Below, in pieces: positions 1 through 5,487 of a stretch of 7,026 nucleotides of DNA. The DNA is from an uncultured Acidimicrobiales bacterium (GTDB lineage: Bacteria; Actinomycetota; Acidimicrobiia; Acidimicrobiales; UBA10347). Made by a program: the position numbers and the translations under genes. The DNA lies in contig CALDGN010000280.1 in NCBI GenBank assembly GCA_937942965.1, forward strand, positions 1 to 7,026, written 5' to 3'. Position 1 is the first letter of the stretch, and each line of letters starts with the position of its first letter. The notes under the pieces were generated by a model. That model made no database searches. It was not told the DNA's origin and saw only the letters and a program-made list of their open reading frames with translations.

Positions 1-810
1 GCCGCTCGAGCTGACGGCAAGCGAGTGGGCCTCGTGCCGACCATGGGGTTCCTGCATGCGGGTCACGCCAGCCTGATCGAAGCAGCTGCGGCCGACAACG
101 ACGTGATCCTGACGACGATCTTCGTCAACCCGTTGCAGTTCGCTGCCGACGAGGACCTCAGTGACTATCCACGCGACCTCGACCGGGACCTTGAGATCTG
201 TGAAGCAGCCGGTGCCACGATCGTCCTCGCTCCTTCGGTCGACGAGATGTACCCGCAGCCGATCATCACGACCGTGTCGGTCGACGAGCTGAGCCAGGGG
301 ATGGAAGGCGCCCAGCGCCCCACCCACTTCGATGGCGTATCGACCGTGGTCGCAAAGCTGTTCAACATCGGCGGACGCTGCCGGGCCTACTTCGGTGAGA
401 AGGACTACCAACAGCTTGCGCTGGTTCGCCGCATGGCATCGGACCTGTCGTTCCCGGTCGAGATCGTCGGATGTCCAATCGTTCGCGAGGACAATGGCTT
501 GGCCATGTCGAGCCGGAACACGTACCTCTCGCCCGAACAACGCGACGCCGCTGGCGTGCTGAACCGGTCGCTGCGTAGCGCCGTCGCGCTGGCCGAGGGC
601 GGGGAGCGCAACGCCAATGCCGTCCGCCAGCACATCCTCGACATGATCGCCAGCGAACCACTGGTGTCGGCTCCCGACTACGTCTCCATCGTCGATGCCG
701 GAACGCTGCAACCGTTGGAAACGCTGGCCGGAGACGTTCGCATCATCCTGGCCGCCCAGGTTGGGCGACCCCGGCTGCTCGACAACATCGGCGTTAGCCT
801 TGCGCCATGA
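1..810 (+). CDS. panC: Pantothenate synthetase, 5' end cut by window edge
   Basis: Pantoate-beta-alanine ligase: it joins pantoate and beta-alanine with ATP, via a pantoyl-adenylate, to make pantothenate in the cytoplasm. 269 residues are visible against about 280 for the family, so only the first ten or so are missing. The frame is open from base 1, and the GTG at 25 is an internal Val in the conserved VGLVPTMG strand rather than a real start. Visible motifs (residues counted from base 1): PTMG 13-16 and HAGH 19-22, the HxGH nucleotide-binding signature; FVNPLQF 41-47; GEKDYQQL 132-139; and MSSRN 169-173, the KMSKS-like loop. The C-terminus ends with the usual A-x-VG-R-x-RL-x-DNI pattern. 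The stop overlaps the next start as ATGA, which suggests translational coupling. coaX lies three genes downstream in the same pathway; panD is not in the window. The identification is secure. Confidence 0.96.
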   Translation, partial: AARADGKRVGLVPTMGFLHAGHASLIEAAAADNDVILTTIFVNPLQFAADEDLSDYPRDLDRDLEICEAAGATIVLAPSVDEMYPQPIITTVSVDELSQGMEGAQRPTHFDGVSTVVAKLFNIGGRCRAYFGEKDYQQLALVRRMASDLSFPVEIVGCPIVREDNGLAMSSRNTYLSPEQRDAAGVLNRSLRSAVALAEGGERNANAVRQHILDMIASEPLVSAPDYVSIVDAGTLQPLETLAGDVRIILAAQVGRPRLLDNIGVSLAP

Positions 811-1694
811 GTGAAACTCCGGCCGACTGGTATCCGGACCCCTACGGACGGCACGAGCTTCGGTATTGGGATGGCGAGGTCTGGACCGACCACGTGTCAT
901 CGCACGGCAAGCAGTCCTCAGACCCGGCTCAGCCAACGGGATCTCCCGGCCTGATCGCTGCAGTCGACCAGATCGGTGTGTCGGCAACGACGACCGATCC
1001 CAACAAGATCGCAGACCAAATCGCCGCCCACCAGACCGGGGCGGTAGCTGGCGGCAAGCCTGTCAACGCTGCAGCTGGACAGGGCGCGCTTGCGTCGGAT
1101 CTGCTCGGTCAACGCCTCTTCGTCGTGAACCAAAAGGCGAAGCTGATCGAGGTCAACAACGAGTACGCGATCTTCAATCACGAGGGCATGCAGATCGGCG
1201 CCGTTCGCCAGGTCGGCCAGAGCACCCTCAAGAAGGTCGCCCGAGTCGTGTCGAGTCTCGACCAGTTCATGACCCACCACCTGCAGGTCGTCGACCTGTC
1301 TGGTGCGGTCGTCTTGACGCTCACTCGCCCCGCCAAGTTCATGAAGTCCCGTGTCCTCGTGAACGACTCTCTCGGCAACCAAATCGGTGAGATCGCCCAG
1401 AACAACATGTTCGGCAAGATCAAGTTCTCGCTCAAGGCCAATGGCCACGAGGTCGGCTCGATCAATGCCGAGAACTGGCGGGCGTGGAACTTCAACGTCC
1501 AGAACGCGCAGGGCGAAGAAGTCGCCCGCATCACCAAGACGTTCGAAGGCTTGTTGAAGACCGCCTTCACGACCGCGGACAACTATGTCGTCGAGGTCCA
1601 CCGCGACCTTCAGGATCCGTTGCGTCAGATGGTCGTCGCCGCGGCGCTTTCGGTGGACACCGCACTCAAGCAGGATTCGAGAGGCTTTGGCTGA
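807..1694 (+). CDS. DUF2510 plus scramblase-like (tubby/LURP-type barrel) protein
   Basis: 295 residues. The N-terminus (about 5-30) is a DUF2510 module, seen as ADWYPDPYGRHELRYWDG followed by W26; this is a short domain typical of Actinobacteria. Residues about 33-95 form a low-complexity Ala/Gln/Gly/Pro linker. Residues about 96-290 resemble the phospholipid scramblase-related family: repeated beta-strand pairs with G-x-x-I/V-G turns (QIGAV 129-133, QIGEI 192-196, EVGSI 215-219), then a hydrophobic C-terminal helix with VAAALSVDTALKQD (277-290). In scramblases and tubby-like proteins that helix fills the barrel core. I see no signal peptide and no clear transmembrane span besides this helix, so it is probably cytoplasmic or peripheral to the membrane. 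The ATG overlaps the panC stop (ATGA), with no clear Shine-Dalgarno, so expression probably depends on translation of panC. Lipid scrambling is not established for bacterial members; a lipid- or membrane-related role is inference. The DUF2510 call is firm and the barrel call is good but made by eye. Confidence 0.85.
   Translation: MSETPADWYPDPYGRHELRYWDGEVWTDHVSSHGKQSSDPAQPTGSPGLIAAVDQIGVSATTTDPNKIADQIAAHQTGAVAGGKPVNAAAGQGALASDLLGQRLFVVNQKAKLIEVNNEYAIFNHEGMQIGAVRQVGQSTLKKVARVVSSLDQFMTHHLQVVDLSGAVVLTLTRPAKFMKSRVLVNDSLGNQIGEIAQNNMFGKIKFSLKANGHEVGSINAENWRAWNFNVQNAQGEEVARITKTFEGLLKTAFTTADNYVVEVHRDLQDPLRQMVVAAALSVDTALKQDSRGFG
1679..1684 (+). promoter_or_regulatory. Ribosome binding site for nadC
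   Basis: GAGAGG lies 9 bases before the ATG at 1694, inside the last codons of the upstream gene. It supports this ATG over the longer open frame that runs back to 1484, whose extra codons look like an out-of-frame reading of the scramblase-like gene. Confidence 0.6.
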
Positions 1695-2578
1695 TGGTTA
1701 ATCCCACGTACTTCCAACCACCCCAGCACGAGGTCGTCGACGCGGTGCGTCGGGCCCTCGCCGAGGACCTGTCGCCACTCGGCGACATGACATCGGGCAT
1801 GATCGGCGGCGACGTCACAGCGACTGCGCAGATCAATGCTCGCAAGCCGGGCCGTCTTGCTGGCCGTGCGTGTGCTGCCGAGGCCTTCCGCCAGGTCGAC
1901 GAGTCGATTTCGATCACGTGGCATTGCGACGACGGTGACGAACTCGAAGCGGGAACGATCATCGCCGACGTCAGCGGCATGCTCGCGACGATCCTGGTGG
2001 CCGAGCGCACGGCGCTGAACTTCCTCGGACATCTCTCGGGCATCGCGACCCGCGTCAACGAGTTCGTCACGATCTGCGACGGCCGCATTGGTGTCTGGGA
2101 CACCCGTAAGACCACGCCAGGCCTGCGAGCGCTCGAAAAGGCTGCAACCCGAGCTGGCGGTGGCCGCAACCACCGCGGCAACTTGAGCGGCTGGCTCATG
2201 TTCAAGGACAACCACCTGGTGGGCATGACGATTGCCGAGGCGATTGCCGAAGCCCGTGACCGTTGGCCCGGTCGCCCGTTGCACGTCGAGTGCGATCGGC
2301 TCGACCAGGTCGAACAGGCAGTCGCTGCGCACGCCGACCTCATCCTGCTCGACAACATGTCGCCCGACACCGTCCGCGAAGCCATGACGCTGATTGGCCC
2401 CAAGCGCCCTGACGGTCGTCCGATCGTCGAGGCCTCTGGTGGCATCACCATCGAGACGATCGGCGACTACGCCGACACCGGTGTCGATTTCGTGTCGTCG
2501 GGTTCGCTGACGAACTCCGCACCCGTGCTCGACATTGGGCTCGACATCGAGATCGACGCCGTCACCACGGCCGACTGA
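1694..2578 (+). CDS. nadC: Nicotinate-nucleotide pyrophosphorylase (quinolinate phosphoribosyltransferase)
   Basis: It converts quinolinate and PRPP to nicotinate mononucleotide, CO2 and pyrophosphate, the last step specific to de novo NAD synthesis. The 294 residues match the family length (about 280-295). The N-terminal domain shows ALAEDLSPLGDMTS (21-34), GDELEAGTII (81-90) and ERTALNFLGHLSGIAT (104-119). The phosphoribosyltransferase barrel shows DTRKTTPGLRALEK (136-149), GGGRNHR (155-161), KDNH (171-174), the acidic HVECD (197-201), LILLDN (216-221), EASGGIT (246-252) and the phosphate-binding end VSSGSLTNSAPVLDIGLDI (267-285). Arg, Lys, His and Glu residues expected in the active site are present. 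The segment between NHR and KDNH reads NLSGWLMF rather than the more usual GL-x-D-x-x-L-I. The start is the ATG overlapping the previous stop (TGATG), with a Shine-Dalgarno at 1679. nadA and nadB are not in the window and may lie upstream. Confidence 0.96.
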   Translation: MVNPTYFQPPQHEVVDAVRRALAEDLSPLGDMTSGMIGGDVTATAQINARKPGRLAGRACAAEAFRQVDESISITWHCDDGDELEAGTIIADVSGMLATILVAERTALNFLGHLSGIATRVNEFVTICDGRIGVWDTRKTTPGLRALEKAATRAGGGRNHRGNLSGWLMFKDNHLVGMTIAEAIAEARDRWPGRPLHVECDRLDQVEQAVAAHADLILLDNMSPDTVREAMTLIGPKRPDGRPIVEASGGITIETIGDYADTGVDFVSSGSLTNSAPVLDIGLDIEIDAVTTAD

Positions 2579-2600
2579 ACAACGCCCGACTGAACAACGC
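2571..2600 (+). repeat. Perfect 15-bp tandem duplication over the nadC stop
   Basis: The unit CCGACTGAACAACGC occurs twice back to back (2571-2585 and 2586-2600), followed by CCG, the first bases of a third unit. The first copy holds the nadC stop (TGA 2576-2578). Because 15 is a multiple of three, the second copy places another TGA in the same frame at 2591-2593. It fills nearly half of the nadC-coaX gap. This probably arose by slippage; no function is evident. Confidence 0.9.
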
Positions 2601-2609
2601 CCGGTCATC

Positions 2610-2619
2610 GAAGGAAGGA
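2610..2619 (+). promoter_or_regulatory. Ribosome binding site for coaX
   Basis: GAAGGAAGGA is a strong purine-rich Shine-Dalgarno, and its last GG lies about 6 bases before the ATG at 2625. It fixes the coaX start there, although the frame stays open back to 2535 inside nadC. It is the clearest ribosome binding site in the operon, fitting the only junction where the reading frames do not nearly touch. Confidence 0.75.
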
Positions 2620-2624
2620 AGCCG

Positions 2625-3410
2625 ATGCTGCTCACGATCGACGTCGGCAACACGCAGACGGTCGTCGGGGTCTATGACCACGACGGCGACATGACGGTCG
2701 CCGACGGCGGCCTGCTCGGTCCGTGGCGCCTGTCGACGGTGCACGACCGCACCGAAGACGAGTACGCCGTGCTGATCCAGGGGTTGCTGTCGACCGCTGA
2801 TGTGCACTGGCGCGATCTCAGTGGCGTGGCCATTACGTCCGGCGTCGCTCACATTACGTCGGCGTTGCGGCGCATGGTCGCTCGACAGCTCGACCTTGAG
2901 CCGGTCGTCATCGGCCCGGGCGTCAAGAGCGGCCTGGCCATCCGGTACGACAACCCCCGCGAGGTCGGCCCCGACCGCATCGCGAACGGCGCTGCCGTCT
3001 ACGACCTTTATGGCGGCCCAAGCATCGTCGTCGACTTCGGCACGGCGACGACCCTCGATGCGGTCAGTGCCGATGGCGATTACCTGGGCGGATCGATCTC
3101 GCCGGGCGTCGAGATCAGCCTCAAAGCATTGGTAGGCAAGGCCGCGGCGCTGTCCACCGTCGAACTGGTCGAACCAAAGAACGTGATCGGGCGCAACACC
3201 ACCGACTCGATCCGGTCGGGCGTGCTCTATGGCTATGCCGCCCAAGTCGACGGACTGTGTGCCCGCTTCGAAGCCGAGATCGGCGAATCGACCGTGATCG
3301 CAACCGGCGGCCTGGCGAGCTGGATTTCGCCGCACACAAAGGTCGTGGACGAAGTAGAGCCGTGGCTTACGCTGCACGGCCTGCGACTGATCTGGCAGAG
3401 GAACCAATGA
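2625..3410 (+). CDS. coaX: Type III pantothenate kinase
   Basis: It phosphorylates pantothenate, the first committed step of coenzyme A synthesis. The CoaX family belongs to the ASKHA fold, uses a monovalent cation and is not feedback-inhibited by CoA as CoaA is. The 261 residues match the family (about 250-265). Motifs in order: TIDVGNTQTVVGVYD (4-18), the phosphate-1 loop with its Asp; WRLSTVHDRTEDEYA (34-48); SGLAIRYDNPREVGPDRIAN (102-121), the pantothenate pocket with the catalytic Asp of GPDR; VVDFGTATT (135-143), the phosphate-2 loop; GGSISPGVEIS (155-165); RNTTDSIRSG (190-199); and ATGGLA (226-231). The start is set by the Shine-Dalgarno at 2610 and by DVGNT beginning at residue 6, as in most homologues. 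It works downstream of panC in the same cluster. Its stop overlaps the lysS start (ATGA). Confidence 0.96.
   Translation: MLLTIDVGNTQTVVGVYDHDGDMTVADGGLLGPWRLSTVHDRTEDEYAVLIQGLLSTADVHWRDLSGVAITSGVAHITSALRRMVARQLDLEPVVIGPGVKSGLAIRYDNPREVGPDRIANGAAVYDLYGGPSIVVDFGTATTLDAVSADGDYLGGSISPGVEISLKALVGKAAALSTVELVEPKNVIGRNTTDSIRSGVLYGYAAQVDGLCARFEAEIGESTVIATGGLASWISPHTKVVDEVEPWLTLHGLRLIWQRNQ
3397..3402 (+). promoter_or_regulatory. Ribosome binding site for lysS
   Basis: AGAGGA sits 4 bases before the ATG at 3407, inside the last coaX codons. The spacing is slightly tight but usable. With the ATGA overlap it favours this start over the open frame extending back to 3257. Confidence 0.5.
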
Positions 3411-4873
3411 GCGAGTCTGAAGACACCCCGACTGAAGAGCTGCCTGCGCCTGAGCCGCGTCCCGCGCCGGAGATTCCGTACCGCTTTGATCGGACGGCAT
3501 CCGCTGCATCGATCATCGAGGAGTTCGGCGAGATCGAAGACGGTTCCGAAACCGGGCACACCGTCTCGATCGCCGGCCGGCTCATGTTGCGCCGTGAGCA
3601 AGGCAAGCTCGCGTTCGGCGTACTCGCCGATTCGAGCGGACGTGTGCAACTCTTCGCTCGCTCGAACTCGACGCCTGACTTCGACGGCTTCACGAGCCTG
3701 AACCTGGGTGACTGGATCGGCGTGACCGGTCAAGTCATGAAGACCCGCCGCGGCGAACTCTCGGTGAGCGTCGACGCGTGGGAAGTTCTTGCCACGGCCC
3801 AGCGTTCGTTCCCGGACAAGTGGCACGGCATCAGCGACCCTGACCTTCGGTATCGCCAGCGCTACGTCGACCTGTGGGTGACCGACGAGGCTCGAGCGAC
3901 CTTCACGATGCGCTCCAAGATCATGTCGCTGACGCGACGCTGGCTCGAAGACCGCGACTTCATGGAAGTCGAAACGCCGGTGTTCCATCCGATCGCTGGC
4001 GGTGCTGCGGCCCGCCCGTTCGTGACCCACCACAACGCGCTGGACACCGAGCTCTATCTGCGCATCGCCCCTGAGCTGTATCTCAAGCGCCTGACGGTCG
4101 GCGGCTTCGAACGAGTCTTCGAGATCGCTCGCGTGTTCCGCAACGAGGGCATGTCGACTCGGCACAATCCCGAGTTCTCGATGCTCGAGCTGTACCAGGC
4201 CTATGCCGATTACGGCGACATCATGGAACTCGTCGAGCAGCTCGTCGAGCACCTTGCGCTCGAACTGCTCGGCACGACCGAGATCGAATGGGACGGCAAG
4301 CCGATGAGCTTGGCTGCCCCGTGGCGCCGGGCATCGATGCTCGAACTCATCACCGAGTTCACGGGCCAGACCTTCACGCTGGACCAGCCAATCGACGAGC
4401 TGCGAGCTGCGGCCGAAGGCTTCGGCGTGTCCGTCGAGGACTACTGGGGCCCCGGCAAGCTGCTGCTTGAGATCTACGAGCAGACCTGCGAGAAGAACCT
4501 GTGGGATCCCGTCTTCGTGATGGATTACCCCAAGGAAGTCTCACCGCTGTCACGTGATCACCGGGACCTGCCCGACTTCGTCGAGCGGTTCGAGGGCATC
4601 GTTGGTGGCCGCGAGCTGTGCAATGCGTTCAGCGAGCTCCTGGACCCAGCTGAGCAACGTGCCCGGTTCGAAGCCCAAGAGGCTGACCGCGAGGCTGGCG
4701 ACGACGAAGCCATGGCCGTTGACCGCGACTACCTGCGAGCACTCGAGTTCGGCCTGCCGCCGACCGGCGGGCTCGGCATCGGCATGGATCGCCTCGTGCA
4801 GATCCTGACCGGCCAGACCAACATCCGCGACGTGGTGCTGTTCCCGACGTTGCGCCCCGAAGTCTTCGACTGA
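3407..4873 (+). CDS. lysS: Lysyl-tRNA synthetase, class II
   Basis: It attaches lysine to tRNA-Lys with ATP. The 488 residues are a normal length (about 490-510). Residues 1-28 are an acidic, Pro/Glu-rich leader without recognisable domain content. Residues about 50-130 are the OB-fold anticodon-binding domain (VSIAGRLMLRREQGKLAF at 53-70, then LADSSGRVQLFAR). The catalytic domain begins near PDLRYRQRYVDL (145-156). Class II motif 1 is around DFMEVETPVFHP (184-195), motif 2 is FEIARVFRNEG with TRHNPEFSMLE (238-261), and motif 3 is GGLGIGMDRLVQIL (454-467) followed by NIRDVVLFPTLRP (472-484). GGAAARPFVTHHNALD (198-213) is the usual LysRS loop. No catalytic residue appears lost. The start is the ATG overlapping the coaX stop. 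This is the bacterial class II enzyme rather than class I LysK. The coaX-lysS coupling links CoA synthesis and translation genes on one transcript. Confidence 0.97.
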   Translation: MSESEDTPTEELPAPEPRPAPEIPYRFDRTASAASIIEEFGEIEDGSETGHTVSIAGRLMLRREQGKLAFGVLADSSGRVQLFARSNSTPDFDGFTSLNLGDWIGVTGQVMKTRRGELSVSVDAWEVLATAQRSFPDKWHGISDPDLRYRQRYVDLWVTDEARATFTMRSKIMSLTRRWLEDRDFMEVETPVFHPIAGGAAARPFVTHHNALDTELYLRIAPELYLKRLTVGGFERVFEIARVFRNEGMSTRHNPEFSMLELYQAYADYGDIMELVEQLVEHLALELLGTTEIEWDGKPMSLAAPWRRASMLELITEFTGQTFTLDQPIDELRAAAEGFGVSVEDYWGPGKLLLEIYEQTCEKNLWDPVFVMDYPKEVSPLSRDHRDLPDFVERFEGIVGGRELCNAFSELLDPAEQRARFEAQEADREAGDDEAMAVDRDYLRALEFGLPPTGGLGIGMDRLVQILTGQTNIRDVVLFPTLRPEVFD

Positions 4874-4880
4874 GCCGACC

Positions 4881-5477
4881 ATGTCTCGGGCCAGGCGACT
4901 GTTCGCCGACGTCGCGCTTGACGCGTGGGAACGGTTCGGCCGCGCTGCGGCGATTGGGCCCGGCAGTCGTCGAGCATCACGCTTTGCCGAGTTCGGCAAG
5001 GGCTCGATCATGTGCTTCCCGCCGCAAGCGCTCTATGGCGAGCACGCAATCGTGGTCGGTCGAGACACGGCCATTGGCCCGCACGTTGCGTTGACGGTAG
5101 GCATGGTGCCGGGCCAGGAGCTCATCGGTGAACGCATGCTGCGCGTCGGCGACCGATGCCTGATCGGGCGAGGTTGCTCGATCGCCTGCCACTTCGACAT
5201 CGAGATCGGCGACGACGTGTTCTTCGGTCCGAACGTCTACGTGACTGACCAGAACCACGACAACAGCGAGCCCGACGTGCCGGTTGGCCGTCAGAGTTCG
5301 GTCGAGAAGCCCGTCCGTATCGGTGCTGGCTCGTGGCTAGCCACGGGCGTGGTGGTGACCCCTGGCGTGACGATCGGCCGAGGCGTGACCGTCGGAGCGA
5401 ACTCGGTGGTGACATCCGATCTACCTGACGGCTGCGTCGCAGTCGGCGCACCAGCGAGGGTTGTTGCGGCGGAGTAG
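4881..5477 (+). CDS. Left-handed beta-helix (hexapeptide) O-acyltransferase
   Basis: 198 residues. Residues about 55-195 form a hexapeptide-repeat beta-helix with many [I/V]-G-x-x-x-x units: VVGRDTAIG, RVGDRCLIGRGCSI, EIGDDVFFGPNVYV, RIGAGSWLATGVVVTPGVTIGRGVTVG. It ends with the typical VGAPARVV (188-195). H126 in TDQNHDN matches the catalytic His of maltose/galactoside-type acetyltransferases, which use acetyl-CoA or another acyl-CoA. The substrate cannot be told from sequence; a sugar, polysaccharide or lipid-linked sugar is likely. Residues 1-50 are a basic segment (RARR near the start, then GSRRASRF) outside the helix. No signal peptide or membrane span is seen, so it is presumably cytoplasmic. 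It starts 7 bases after the lysS stop with no strong Shine-Dalgarno, so it is probably the last gene of the operon. Family confidence is high; specific function is unknown. Confidence 0.88.
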   Translation: MSRARRLFADVALDAWERFGRAAAIGPGSRRASRFAEFGKGSIMCFPPQALYGEHAIVVGRDTAIGPHVALTVGMVPGQELIGERMLRVGDRCLIGRGCSIACHFDIEIGDDVFFGPNVYVTDQNHDNSEPDVPVGRQSSVEKPVRIGAGSWLATGVVVTPGVTIGRGVTVGANSVVTSDLPDGCVAVGAPARVVAAE

Positions 5478-5487
5478 CTCCGAGCTA
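5475..5487. repeat. 13-bp palindrome containing both convergent stop codons
   Basis: TAGCTC-C-GAGCTA is a perfect inverted repeat with 6-base arms around one central base. The left TAG is the stop of the + strand acyltransferase and the right CTA is the stop (TAG) of the - strand gene. The 7 bases between the stops are the whole intergenic region. The one-base centre makes it a poor RNA hairpin. A weak hairpin next to it (CGGCG-GGGA-CGCCG, 5490-5503) has no U-tract, so no standard terminator is visible for either gene. Confidence 0.8.

Noticed and set aside
918..1601. 227-residue open frame on the - strand opposite the scramblase-like gene
   Set aside because: The + strand reading has DUF2510 and barrel motifs and is coupled to both neighbours; the antisense frame has none.
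2535..2624. Longer coaX start inside nadC
   Set aside because: The extra 30 residues are Arg/Pro-rich, include the 15-bp duplication read as PTEQR twice, and precede a strong Shine-Dalgarno and the canonical N-terminus.
1625..2653. 342-residue open frame on the - strand opposite nadC
   Set aside because: It is the shadow of nadC in GC-rich DNA. Its protein is Arg/Asp/Val-rich with no recognisable motif, while the + strand carries a full set of NadC motifs.
2562..3509. 315-residue open frame on the - strand opposite coaX
   Set aside because: It is a shadow of coaX and the start of lysS; its composition is Asp/Arg/Gln-rich without motifs.
3233..4252. 339-residue open frame on the - strand opposite lysS
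   Set aside because: It overlaps the conserved LysRS core and has no domain signal, so it is a codon-bias artefact.
5332..5345. 14-bp perfect palindrome CGTGGCTAGCCACG as an operator or terminator
   Set aside because: It lies inside the acyltransferase coding sequence, in a conserved beta-helix stretch (SWLATG), has no loop and no U-tract, and is likely chance.
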